Assembly (NCBI GenBank): GCA_965198325.1
Contig: CBDAPE010000012.1
Location: forward strand, 186,001-250,000
Reading direction: 5' to 3'
Length of the DNA: 64,000 bases
DNA from: CBDAPE01 sp965198325
GTDB taxonomy: Bacteria; Pseudomonadota; Alphaproteobacteria; UBA828; JAPUJA01
Of this stretch, positions 26,485-35,152 are shown one piece after another. Position 1 is the stretch's first letter; each line of letters opens with the position of its first letter. The notes below the pieces were generated by a model, which saw only the letters and a list, made by a program, of their open reading frames with translations, was not told where the DNA came from and ran no database searches. Made by a program: the position numbers and the translations under genes.

Positions 26485-27509
26485 GTGGCGGCGGCATGAA
26501 GGATATCCTCGGCGTGCTGGCCGACGGTCGACCGCTCGACGTGACCCGGGCCCGAAAAGCCTTCGATCTGATCATGGACGGCGACGCGACACCCGCTCAG
26601 ATCGGCGGATTCCTGATGGCGCTTCGGATGCGCGGCGAGGCGGTCGCCGAAATCACCGGCGGCGCGCTGGCCATGCGCGAGCGGGCGCTGACCATCGAGG
26701 CGCCGCCCGGGGCGATCGATACCTGCGGCACCGGCGGCGACGCCAAGGGAACCTTCAACATCTCGACCGCCGCCGCGATTGTGGCCGCGGGGTGCGGCGT
26801 GCCCATCGCCAAGCACGGCAATCGGGCCCAGTCGTCGAAATCGGGCTCCGCGGACCTGCTGGCCGCGCTGGGCGTCAATCTGGACGCGGGTGCGGAGACC
26901 GTGGCGGACGCGATCCGCACGGCGGGCATCGGCTTCATGATGGCGCCGCGTCACCACGCGGCGATGAAGCATGTCGCGGGACCCCGTCAGGAGCTGGGCC
27001 TGCGGACGATCTTCAACCTGCTCGGACCGCTCGCCAATCCGGCGGGCGCCAAGCGTCAGCTGCTGGGCGTCTTCGCCGAGTCCTGGGTCGAGCCAATCGC
27101 CCGGGTTCTGGCCAACCTGGGAAGCGAGCACGCCTGGGTGGTCCACGGCTCCGACGGGCTCGACGAGCTCACCACGACGGGGCCGTCGCACGTGACCGAG
27201 CTGAAGCACGGGGTCATGACCTTCCACGAGGTGACACCCGCCGACGCCGACCTGCCGAACGCCAGGCCGGAAGACTTGGCGGGTGGCGATAGTGCGCATA
27301 ACGCCGCGCTGATGACCGCCTTGCTGGACGGCGAGACCGGCCCGTTGCGCGATATCGTTCTGCTCAACACGGCGGCCGCACTGATCGTCGCGGATCGCGC
27401 GAGCGATCTTCGCGACGGCGCGGCGATCGCCGCCGAAGCCATCGACTCCGGCGCCGCCCGGCAGGCCCTCGCCGATCTCGTGGCTATCACCAACCGGAGC
27501 CCGTCATGA
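26481..27509 (+). CDS. trpD: Anthranilate phosphoribosyltransferase
   Basis: The 342-residue enzyme transfers the phosphoribosyl group of PRPP to anthranilate. The family motifs are present: IDTCGTGGDAKGTFNIST for PRPP binding, AKHGNRAQSSKSGSADLL, APRHHAAMKHV and RTIFNLLGPLANPAG. Start at the ATG overlapping the trpG stop (ATGA); the open frame continues upstream inside trpG without meaning. Its stop overlaps the trpC ATG the same way, so trpGDC is a tightly coupled operon. Confidence 0.98.
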   Translation: MSGGGMKDILGVLADGRPLDVTRARKAFDLIMDGDATPAQIGGFLMALRMRGEAVAEITGGALAMRERALTIEAPPGAIDTCGTGGDAKGTFNISTAAAIVAAGCGVPIAKHGNRAQSSKSGSADLLAALGVNLDAGAETVADAIRTAGIGFMMAPRHHAAMKHVAGPRQELGLRTIFNLLGPLANPAGAKRQLLGVFAESWVEPIARVLANLGSEHAWVVHGSDGLDELTTTGPSHVTELKHGVMTFHEVTPADADLPNARPEDLAGGDSAHNAALMTALLDGETGPLRDIVLLNTAAALIVADRASDLRDGAAIAAEAIDSGAARQALADLVAITNRSPS

Positions 27510-28324
27510 GCGACGTGCTGGGCAGGATTTGCGCCGACAAGCGGGAGCATATCGCTGCCCGCAAGGCGCTCCGGCCGATCGCAGATGTCATGGCGGCGGC
27601 GCGGAACGCCGCGCCTCCGCGGGGCTTTGCGGCAGCCCTGACAGCCGACGTGGCCGGGCACGGCCTCGCCCTGATCGCGGAGATCAAGAAAGCAAGCCCC
27701 AGCAAGGGACTGATTCGTGCCGACTTCAACCCGACTGCACTGGCCCGAGCCTATGCCGCAGGCGGGGCAACTTGTCTGTCGGTATTGACGGACGTGCCTT
27801 ATTTTCAGGGCGAGGACGGCTATCTGAGTGCCGCGCGCGACGCAGTGAGCCTGCCGGTGCTGCGCAAGGACTTCATGCTCGAGACTTATCAGGTGGCGGA
27901 AGCCCGGGCACTCGGGGCCGATTGCATCTTGCTGATTCTGGCCGCGCTTGATGATGGAGCCGCCGGAGAGATGGTCGCAGCCGCCACGGAGTTCGGGATG
28001 GACGTGCTCGCCGAAATCCATGACGAGGTTGAACTGGATCGCGCACTCGGGCTCGACGTGACCTTGATCGGCATCAACAACCGGAACCTCAAGACGCTTG
28101 CGGTCGATCTCGCAACGACGGAGCGGCTCGCCCCACAAGTCGAAACCGGTCGGGATCTGGTCTGCGAAAGCGGCCTGGGGGGCCACGAAGACCTGCTGCG
28201 CATGAGCCAGGTAGGTGTGCGGCGTTTCCTGGTCGGCGAATCACTGATGCGTGAAACCGATGTCGCAGCGGCCACGGCGACCCTGTTGGGACGCGCGCCC
28301 TTGGCGCAAGGGGCCGGCGGGTAG
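27506..28324 (+). CDS. trpC: Indole-3-glycerol-phosphate synthase
   Basis: A 272-residue TIM-barrel enzyme closing the indole ring in tryptophan synthesis. Visible are the N-terminal helix KREHIAARKA, IAEIKKASPSKGLIR with the catalytic Lys, CLSVLTD, LRKDFMLETYQV, GINNRNLKTLAVD and CESGLGGHEDL; the C-terminal RRFLVGESLMR binds phosphate. It overlaps trpD by 4 bases and is followed after 4 bases by moaC, the conserved alphaproteobacterial link between tryptophan and molybdenum-cofactor genes. Confidence 0.98.
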   Translation: MSDVLGRICADKREHIAARKALRPIADVMAAARNAAPPRGFAAALTADVAGHGLALIAEIKKASPSKGLIRADFNPTALARAYAAGGATCLSVLTDVPYFQGEDGYLSAARDAVSLPVLRKDFMLETYQVAEARALGADCILLILAALDDGAAGEMVAAATEFGMDVLAEIHDEVELDRALGLDVTLIGINNRNLKTLAVDLATTERLAPQVETGRDLVCESGLGGHEDLLRMSQVGVRRFLVGESLMRETDVAAATATLLGRAPLAQGAGG

Positions 28325-28328
28325 CGCC

Positions 28329-28808
28329 ATGGGAGACGACTTCACCCACTTTGACGCCGAGGGCAAGGCCGCGATGGTCGATGTGACGGACAAGCCGGTA
28401 ACCGAACGAAGCGCGACGGCCAAGGGCAGCGTCGTAATGGCGCCCGAGACCATCGCGAAGATCCTCGAGGGCGGCGTGAAGAAGGGTGACGTCCTGTCGG
28501 TCGCGCGGCTCGCCGGCATTATGGGCGCCAAGCGCACGCCCGATCTGATCCCGCTTTGTCACCCGCTCGCTTTAAGCTCGGTCACCGTCGACCTGGTCTG
28601 CGAACCGTCGCGCAACGCCGTCGAAATCACTGGGACCTGCAGATTGACCGGACAGACCGGCGTCGAGATGGAAGCGCTGACCGCGGTCGCTGTTGCGGCG
28701 CTCACGGTCTACGACATGTGCAAGGCGGTGGACCGGACCATGCGAATCACCGACATCCGGCTGACCCGCAAGGCGGGGGGCAGATCGGGCGAATTCGAGC
28801 AGCCATGA
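28329..28808 (+). CDS. moaC: Cyclic pyranopterin monophosphate synthase
   Basis: The 159-residue protein catalyses the second step of molybdenum-cofactor synthesis, forming cPMP from the MoaA product. The family signatures MVDVTDKPVTERSATA, AKRTPDLIPLCHPL, GQTGVEMEALTAV, YDMCKAVDR and the terminal KAGGRSGEF (substrate-binding Lys) are all present. It starts 4 bp after trpC and is 10 bp before moeA. No moaA is in this window. Confidence 0.98.
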   Translation: MGDDFTHFDAEGKAAMVDVTDKPVTERSATAKGSVVMAPETIAKILEGGVKKGDVLSVARLAGIMGAKRTPDLIPLCHPLALSSVTVDLVCEPSRNAVEITGTCRLTGQTGVEMEALTAVAVAALTVYDMCKAVDRTMRITDIRLTRKAGGRSGEFEQP

Positions 28809-28818
28809 GAGCCGCGCC

Positions 28819-30030
28819 GTGATCCCGGTCGCAGAAGCGCTGGCGCGCATCACAGCCGCCTTCGAGCCCCTGCCCCCCGAGACCGTGAGCCTCACCGACG
28901 CGCTCGGCCGGGTACTCGGCGAGGACGTCGCGGCCCGTATGACCCAGCCTCCCTGCGCGGTTTCGGCCATGGACGGTTACGCGGTTCGTGCGGACGATGT
29001 GACCCGTGTGCCCGCGACCCTTCGGCAAGTGGGATCGGCGCCAGCCGGCGGCGCTTATGATGGTACGCTCGGGCCCGACGAGACTGTGCGCATCTTCACG
29101 GGCGGGCCCGTGCCGGATGGCGCCGACTCCATCGTCATCCAGGAGAATGTTGACGTGGACGGCGATGCCATTACGGTCAAGCAGACCGTCGCCCCGGGAT
29201 GCTATGTCCGCCGCGCCGGTCTCGATTTCGAGGAAGGCTGGGTCGGGCTCGCCAAGGGCCGCGTGCTGAGCGCCCGCGACATCGGGCTCGCCGCCGCGAT
29301 GAACCATCCCTGGCTGAAGGTCCGACGCCGGCCCCGTGTCGCAGTACTGGCAACCGGCGACGAGATCGTCATGCCCGGCGAGAAGGTAGGCCCCAATCAG
29401 ATCCTGAGCTCGAATTCGCTGGCCCTCGAGGCAGTGCTCGACTCGTTCGGGGCTGAGGGGATCAATTTGGGCATCGCCCCGGACGATCCGGCGACTCTGC
29501 GCCAGCTCGCCGCCGGTGCCCGGGGCGCCGACCTGCTGGTGACGACCGGCGGCGTCTCGGTCGGCGACCACGATATCGTTCGCCAAATCCTGGGAGACGA
29601 TGGATTTACGCTGGATTTCTGGAAGATCGCCATGCGCCCCGGTAAACCGGTCGCGTTCGGTCGGCTCGGCGCAACTCCCCTGCTGGGCCTTCCGGGTAAT
29701 CCGGTCTCCACGCTCGTCTGCGCCCTAGTCTTCCTCCGCCCTGCGGTCGACGTCATGCTGGGCCTGGACGTCGACGAGGCGGACGGCGCCACCGCCCGGC
29801 TCGGCTGCGACCTGGGCGCCAACGACGAACGCCAGGACTATCTCCGGGCGGCCTTGTCACAGGATGCCGACGGTCCGGTGGCGACGCCCTTCGACAGCCA
29901 GGACAGCTCCGTTCTCTCGAGCCTCGCCCGGGCCGGTTGCCTGGTCGTGCGCCCGCCCCACGCGCCGCCGGCCGTCGCCGGCGAGAGCGTTGAAATCCTC
30001 ATGTTCGGAAGCGGGCGGCTCAGGCCGTAA
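28819..30030 (+). CDS. moeA: Molybdopterin molybdenumtransferase
   Basis: The 403-residue MoeA inserts molybdate into adenylylated molybdopterin. Seen are SAMDGYAVRADDV near residue 50, the beta-barrel domain GPVPDGADSIVIQENV, the MoCF-binding core TGDEIVMPGEKVGPNQILSSN, LVTTGGVSVGDHD and RPGKPVAFGRLG with GLPGNPVS. Translation starts at a GTG (28819). The operon trpGDC-moaC-moeA-lexA is the usual alphaproteobacterial order. Confidence 0.97.
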   Translation: MIPVAEALARITAAFEPLPPETVSLTDALGRVLGEDVAARMTQPPCAVSAMDGYAVRADDVTRVPATLRQVGSAPAGGAYDGTLGPDETVRIFTGGPVPDGADSIVIQENVDVDGDAITVKQTVAPGCYVRRAGLDFEEGWVGLAKGRVLSARDIGLAAAMNHPWLKVRRRPRVAVLATGDEIVMPGEKVGPNQILSSNSLALEAVLDSFGAEGINLGIAPDDPATLRQLAAGARGADLLVTTGGVSVGDHDIVRQILGDDGFTLDFWKIAMRPGKPVAFGRLGATPLLGLPGNPVSTLVCALVFLRPAVDVMLGLDVDEADGATARLGCDLGANDERQDYLRAALSQDADGPVATPFDSQDSSVLSSLARAGCLVVRPPHAPPAVAGESVEILMFGSGRLRP

Positions 30031-30195
30031 GTCCCCGGTGCCGGAGCGGGTTCTGCAGAATTTTTCCTGCGATTTCATAAATTTGCCAAAATTCCGCAGA
30101 ATTCCACGATTCAATCCTTGACGGAGCGACGGAACTAAAGTAGAACATTTTGTGCCTATTCGACATTTGTTTTACTAACCCTAGGAGACCCCGCC

Positions 30196-30879
30196 TTGCT
30201 CACCAAGAAGCAGCTCGAATTGCTCCGGTACATAGATCAGTACATGAAGGCGCATTCCGTATCGCCGTCCTTCGAGGAAATGAAGGATGCGGTGAACCTG
30301 AAATCCAAGTCCGGAATTCACCGCTTGGTGACCGCCTTGGAAGAGCGGGGCTTCCTCCGTCGTCTACCCCACCGGGCCCGGGCGCTCGAAGTCATCAAGA
30401 TGCCGCCGGGCACTATCGAGGCCGGTGGATTCCGTCCGAGCGTGATCGAGGGTGATTTTCGCCCTGGCAGCACGGCGACGAATATGGAGCCGAGCGACGC
30501 GGTCGTCGTACCGTTGTATGGCCGGATTGCCGCCGGCACACCGATCGAGGCGCTGCGCGAGCATAACGAAACCGTCGAGATGCCCGCGACCATGCTCGCA
30601 GCGGGCGATCACTACGCACTCGAGGTCGAAGGCGATTCGATGGTCGACGCCGGAATCCTCGACGGCGATACGGTCCTCATCCAGCAGTGCGATACCGCCG
30701 ATAGCGGTTCGATCGTCGTGGCCTTGATCGACGATACGGAAGCGACCCTGAAGCGACTCCGGCGAAAGGGCGAATCAATCGCGCTTGAGCCTGCGAATAC
30801 GGCGTACGAAACCCGCATATTTGGACCCAGCCGGGTCAAAGTCCAGGGCAAGCTCGTCGGCCTGCTTCGCCGCTACTAG
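30196..30879 (+). CDS. lexA: SOS repressor LexA (TTG start)
   Basis: The 227-residue repressor has an N-terminal winged helix (LTKKQLELLRYIDQ ... SPSFEEMKDAVNLKSKSGIHRLV), a linker and the S24 self-cleavage domain: Ala-Gly scissile bond in IAAGTPIEAL, nucleophile Ser in EGDSMVDAGI and the general-base Lys in ATLKRLRRKG. The start is a TTG at 30196, the only choice that gives the family N-terminus (M-L-T-K-K-Q), with CTAGGAGAC upstream. A lone GAAC at 30145 (GAACATTTTGTGCCT) is a possible half of the alphaproteobacterial GAAC-N7-GAAC box; the second half is degenerate, so autoregulation is not proven. Confidence 0.96.
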   Translation: MLTKKQLELLRYIDQYMKAHSVSPSFEEMKDAVNLKSKSGIHRLVTALEERGFLRRLPHRARALEVIKMPPGTIEAGGFRPSVIEGDFRPGSTATNMEPSDAVVVPLYGRIAAGTPIEALREHNETVEMPATMLAAGDHYALEVEGDSMVDAGILDGDTVLIQQCDTADSGSIVVALIDDTEATLKRLRRKGESIALEPANTAYETRIFGPSRVKVQGKLVGLLRRY

Positions 30880-31048
30880 GCGAAAGAATCGTCCCGCCCA
30901 CCGAAAGCGTCGGCAACCGTCACCGATTCGAATCCTATTCCGGCTAGCATCGTCACTGCCACAGGCAGTATGGTAACGGCCGCGCGGCGAGACCGGCAGC
31001 CGATCGTCGGCGCGCGACGATCGTTCAATCGTCCAATCATGGAATCAG

Positions 31049-31609
31049 ATGGCCCGCATTTACATCTCCTGCTATCGCGACATGCCCCGCCATGTGCGCG
31101 AACTCCGCCCGAGCCACCTGGTTTCCGTGATCGGGCCCAATGAAGTCGAGAGTCCGGACGGCTTGCCGCCGACGCCTGACCACATCCATGCGGATCGACA
31201 TTTGAAGCTGCCGGTCCACGACATCTGGGCCGACAACCCGGCACAGATCCTTCCCACAGAGCAGCATATCGCGCAGCTCATCGATTTTGGCCGGGACTGG
31301 GCTCGGACCGAGCCCCTACTCGTACATTGCCTCGCAGGCGTCAGCCGGTCGTCAGCCGCGGCGCTGACGCTGTTGTGCATGGGTTCACCCGGCCAGGAGC
31401 GCGACGCCGCACATCTATTGCGCGAGCGGGCCCCTCATGTCGAACCCAATCAGCTCATGATCGAGATTGCCGACCGTCTGCTCGGCCTCGACGGGGTTCT
31501 CGTGGAGGCGGTCCGGGAAATCGGCCCGGGCGACTACGACGGCAACGGTCCGTTGACCGAGTTGCCAGCACGAATGGCCCTCGCAGGCCCGGAACAGGGT
31601 GTCGCATAG
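31049..31609 (+). CDS. Dual-specificity/tyrosine phosphatase-like protein
   Basis: A 186-residue protein with the cysteine-phosphatase loop HCLAGVSRSSA (C-x5-R, about residue 93-100) preceded by a VHD strand that could carry the general acid (KLPVHDIWADN). This places it in the protein-tyrosine-phosphatase family, probably the small bacterial type often found beside lexA/comEC in Rhodospirillales and related genomes. The N-terminal region is a short beta-alpha start. Likely cytoplasmic; substrate unknown. It lies 170 bp after lexA on the same strand. Length and loop are intact. Confidence 0.85.
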   Translation: MARIYISCYRDMPRHVRELRPSHLVSVIGPNEVESPDGLPPTPDHIHADRHLKLPVHDIWADNPAQILPTEQHIAQLIDFGRDWARTEPLLVHCLAGVSRSSAAALTLLCMGSPGQERDAAHLLRERAPHVEPNQLMIEIADRLLGLDGVLVEAVREIGPGDYDGNGPLTELPARMALAGPEQGVA

Positions 31610-31690
31610 GCGGGTAGCATCCGCGCTCAACGCGAAGTCTCCGTCCCGCCACTAGGCCGCAGACCGCTGCCGGAGCCGGAGCCGTGGCGC

Positions 31691-31924
31691 TCAAACCTTA
31701 CAACAGGATACGGCGAGCGGTTTCTCTTGACCGGTAGTCCGCTCGGCCTCCGCGAGCCGCGCAACGGCGGCGCGAATATGGCCCCAGCGGATGGCAGCCA
31801 TCCGATCGCCCCGCTCCTGCGCAGCCTCGAGTTGCTCTCGCGCCTCGGCGACCGCACCCGACGGACCGCGTTCGTCGAGCAATCGGCGCGCGATGCGGTG
31901 AAAGGTGATCATTTTCTTTTTCAT
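31691..31924 (-). CDS. Small helical protein, paralog of the next gene
   Basis: A 77-residue protein, start ATG at 31924 with GGAG just before it. The sequence is almost all helix: ITFHRIARRLLDERG then AVAEAREQLEAAQERGD, RWGHIRAAVARLAEAE. It is clearly related to the 70-residue product at 31949-32161: the first share the pattern hxxhARRLLDExG-x2-A-x3-AR and the same two-helix spacing with a final W-x2-I-x2-A segment. Such short proteins (a conserved ARxLLDxxG start, then a cluster of Ala/Glu helix, W and I) occur in many alphaproteobacteria without a known function. Cytoplasmic, no membrane segment. Confidence 0.7.
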   Translation of the reverse strand: MKKKMITFHRIARRLLDERGPSGAVAEAREQLEAAQERGDRMAAIRWGHIRAAVARLAEAERTTGQEKPLAVSCCKV

Positions 31925-31948
31925 TGGCTCCGGCGCCGCATCTGCTGT

Positions 31949-32161
31949 TCAACCCTTCGCGTCTTGCTCATCGGCATGCATCCGTTCGATGGCGAGGAGA
32001 ATATGTTTCCAGCTTTCCTCCTCTTCGGCATTTTCGAGCGTTACGAATCGCGCCTGCCATTTTCTTGCCTCAGACTTGGCTCCATCGTAGCCTTCCTCGT
32101 CAAGCAGACGGCGCGCCACCTGATATATCCTTTGGACCTTGCCCTTCACGGGTCGTAACAC
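31949..32161 (-). CDS. Small helical protein, paralog of the previous gene
   Basis: A 70-residue protein opening with a GTG at 32161 (or the in-frame GTG five codons on), with purine-rich AGGGAAGG directly upstream. The first helix VYQVARRLLDEEGYDGAKSEAR parallels IARRLLDERGPSGAVAEAR of the gene at 31691, and SWKHILLAIERM parallels RWGHIRAAVARL. It is thus a tandem duplicate, diverged at about half of positions. Both lie between the phosphatase gene and the comEC pseudogene on the minus strand, 24 bp apart and likely co-transcribed. No catalytic motif is visible; a small helical adaptor or toxin/antitoxin-like role is not supported by anything specific here. Confidence 0.68.
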   Translation of the reverse strand: MLRPVKGKVQRIYQVARRLLDEEGYDGAKSEARKWQARFVTLENAEEEESWKHILLAIERMHADEQDAKG

Positions 32162-32238
32162 CCTTCCCTAGCTCATAACAGACCGCGTCCGCAGCTTCGA
32201 GGCTTGCATGATTCGATGCCAGCCGCCAGCAATGGTGG

Positions 32239-34301
32239 TCAACGCTCGTCGGGAAAGCCCCGAATGAGCGTCCATGGCCGCTCGCCGCGTTCTCCGACGA
32301 CGCTTTCGAGGCGAACTGTTCCCTCCTCCAGCCAAATCGCATGAGCGCCCTCGCGCCAGATGTCGAACCGGTCGATCACGACGGCCGCCCGGTGGCACGC
32401 CTGCGCAACGGGCACCAGGCTGACGATGACGTCGGCCCGAGCACAATCCTCTTCGAGCGCCCGCGGATCGCTGACCAGGGCCACGACCTGATCGTCGGCC
32501 CGATACAGGCAGCCGATCGAATCGCAAGAGAGCTGCCCGTCGCCGCTTATGCCGTCCGCGGGCCAGGCTTCGGTTTCCTCGAGGCCGGCTCTGCGCAACC
32601 AGATTTCCCTTGCAAATCGTGCCTTCCGTCGGCTCGACACCGCCATGCCGCCGTCGGCAGTGCGAACCGCGAATATCTTGGCCCGGCCGTCGACAAGGAT
32701 ATCGGGCTCGGACGGCGACAAGCCCAGCGAGGCGCCACCGGCGGCGCCAGAGGCAGAGCCAAAGCCCTCCCGCAACCAGAATAATCAAGGCAAGCGGCGG
32801 CATGGCGGGGAGCCGGGATATCGCCCCGTCCCAGCCAGAAATCGTGCGCGCGATCTCGAGCACGAGATCGATACCCCAAGTCATCGGCGCGAGCGCGAGT
32901 GCCTCGGCACCGAAGGGCATGAGCAGGAAGACCGCGATGCCCCAGGGCGTGACCCAGAACGCCGTGATCGGCACGGCGGCCAAGTTGGTGAGCAGGCTGT
33001 AATCGGCGAAATGGTTGAAGTGGAAGATGCTAAACGGCCCGGTCGCGAGTCCGGCGACGAGGGTCGTAAGCAGCACGCCCGCAACATAGACCACCGGCCG
33101 GCCGGTCCACGCGATTTGGGCCTGCCACCGGGCAATCGGGCGGCTCATGCGCTCATAGGTCGCGATCAGCGCCATGGCCGCCGCGAACGACATTTGAAAA
33201 CTCGGCCCCAGCAGGCTTTCGGGCGCAGCCAGCAGGACACCGATTGCTGCCCAGGCAATCAGCCGCATGGAGATGCGCGTGCGATCGAGCAGGATCGCAA
33301 TGAGCACGAGTCCGGTCATGACGAAGGCCCGCTGGGTCGGAATTCCGACACCCGAGATCAGGAGGTAACCGAAGGTTCCCAACAGCGTGATCGCGGCCGT
33401 CCATTTCTTGTTCGGATACCGAAGCGCGACCGGCTCGATCAATGCGAGCAGCACACGGATAAACACGAAGATGAGCCCCGCCACCAGCCCGACATGAAGT
33501 CCCGATATCGCGAGCAGATGGGCAATTCCAGCATCCCGAAACGTCGCCAACACGTCCTTGGGAATGGCGCCGCGCTCGCCGATCAGCAGCGCCGCCGCCA
33601 CCGCGCCCGTTTCGTCGGGCCGGGTGGTCAGGATCCGTTGCGCGAGACCGTGACGCAGGGCGTCGAGCGATAACCGGAAGGACGTCTCGACATCATCGAT
33701 GGGCGCGTCGACGTGCCGCGGCGCGCCCATGGCAAAACCCATGCCGCCGATCCGTTGGAAATAAGCCTTACACGCGAAATCAAAGGCTCCGGGCGCGACC
33801 GGCTCGTAGGGCGGCGAGACGACGGCCCAGAGCCGGACCCAATCGCCGGGAACGAACGTCTCCCCACCCGTTCGCACGGTAATGCGCACCCGTTCGGGCA
33901 CATCCTCCGGTGCGACGCCCTCGATTGAGAGATGAACGAGAACGAACCGATGGCCGCTCTCCCGAGGCTGGATTTCGAGGGTGCGCCCGATCACCTCGCC
34001 CGGCCCGACCTCCGTTGCGAGGATCGGCGGAAACATCGATCGTACGAAGGTGCGCGACCAGGATACCGCCCACCAGCGTCGCCAGAAGCAACGCGCCCGA
34101 CAACGGGGCCGCTCGCCGACGCCCGATGATTGCCAGGATCAGGAACCCGCAGGTCCCCGCCGCCGCGGCCCAGACCGGCGGCTCTACGGGCAGGGCGAAA
34201 TAGATCGCGATGCCGATGCCCAGAGCGACGGGCAGCCAAAGAAACCAGCGGTCGCGCTCGGCAGCCAGGACTCCGGTCAGTGCCGGGCCAAGCCGGCCCA
34301 T
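32239..34301 (-). pseudogene. comEC: ComEC/Rec2-family DNA uptake channel, broken by two frameshifts
   Basis: The whole gene can be read in three pieces. From the ATG at 34301 (AGGGAGGATTC upstream) an N-terminal part with two membrane segments (LWLPVALGIGIAIYF) runs to AHLRTIDVSA; the frame then shifts near 34030-34045 to ILATEVGPGEVIGRTLEIQPRE and the central competence domain (LLIGERGAIPKDVLATFRDAGIAHLLAISGLHVGLV, shown in parts) with about eight membrane helices; a second shift near 32720-32760 leads to the C-terminal periplasmic part (SEPDILVDGRA, CLYRADD, DRFDIWREGAHAIWL, GERPW), ending at 32239. All parts are well conserved, so decay is recent or the shifts are assembly errors. ComEC forms the inner-membrane channel for single-stranded DNA import. 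Confidence 0.88.
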
Positions 34302-34365
34302 GAATCCTCCCTCGCGATATGCGCGACCGGGAAACCACGTACGGATCACGGATCGTGATCGGAAC

Positions 34366-35136
34366 CTAGTGCCCCATGGCGATGCCGCCGTCGTTCACCA
34401 GCGTGGCACCCGTGGTGTAGCCGGCGCCGGGCGATGCGAGATAGAGGATCGCGCCGGTGCATTCCTCGACCCGGCCGACGCGCCCGAGCGGGACGCTCGC
34501 ATCAATGAAGTCGTAGAGCGCATTATTGCCCGCGAGCTCATTTTCGTGCTGGATCATGGGCGTATCGATCCAGCCAGGGCACAGATTGTTCACCCGCACT
34601 CCGTCGCGGGCAAGGGCAAGTGCCATCATCCGTGTCATCTGAACGACCGCACCCTTGGTCGTTGAATATACGAGCATGCCCGCACCGCTGCCCTTGATTC
34701 CCGCCACTGATGCAACGTTGACGATCGAGCCCCGGGAGTCCTTGAGCGCCGGCACGCAAGCCTGTGCGGTAAAGAATGCACCCTTGAGATTGAGCGCAAA
34801 CATCTTTTCCCAGTATGCTTCGTCGATATCGTCGATCAGGCAATCGTCGCCCCTGCCCGCGTTGTTGACGAGGATATCGAGGCCTCCGAGATCCGCGATA
34901 ATTTTGGGAACGATCCGATTAATTTCGGCGACGCTTGAAAGATCGCCCGGGGCGGCAATCAGCCGATCGCCGCTGCCTATCTCTTCGATCGCCTGGGCGA
35001 CGGTCTCGGCGATCCGCCCATTTATGGCGACCCTGGCACCAAGCGCGTGAAAGCCCTCCGCGGCGCCGCGGCCGATTCCCTTCGTGCTGCCCGTGACCAG
35101 AACCCGCTTGCCGGTGAAATCGAGCTGGGCGCCCAT
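34366..35136 (-). CDS. SDR family oxidoreductase, type A, downstream copy
   Basis: A 256-residue SDR with intact cofactor motif TGSTKGIGRGA, NNAG and catalytic Ser (NVASVAG) and YSTTK. The start is the ATG at 35136, 16 bp after the previous SDR stop; the longer frame reaches into that neighbour. It is about 75-80 percent identical by eye to the SDR at 35995-36765 (same start MGAQLDFTGKRVLVTG versus MSYQLDFTGKRVLVTG, same GDLSSV/GDLSKV, same PGWIDTPMIQHENELAGNNALYDF). It closes a four-gene array in the order B'-A'-B-A. Substrate unknown; family suggests an alcohol/ketone or 3-oxoacyl oxidoreductase. Confidence 0.9.
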   Translation of the reverse strand: MGAQLDFTGKRVLVTGSTKGIGRGAAEGFHALGARVAINGRIAETVAQAIEEIGSGDRLIAAPGDLSSVAEINRIVPKIIADLGGLDILVNNAGRGDDCLIDDIDEAYWEKMFALNLKGAFFTAQACVPALKDSRGSIVNVASVAGIKGSGAGMLVYSTTKGAVVQMTRMMALALARDGVRVNNLCPGWIDTPMIQHENELAGNNALYDFIDASVPLGRVGRVEECTGAILYLASPGAGYTTGATLVNDGGIAMGH

Positions 35137-35152
35137 GGTACCTCCCCGGCGT

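Noticed and set aside
30143..30165. A LexA SOS box upstream of lexA
   Set aside because: Only one GAAC half-site is clear (GAACATTTTGTGCCT); the second half does not match GAAC, so I do not list it as a feature.
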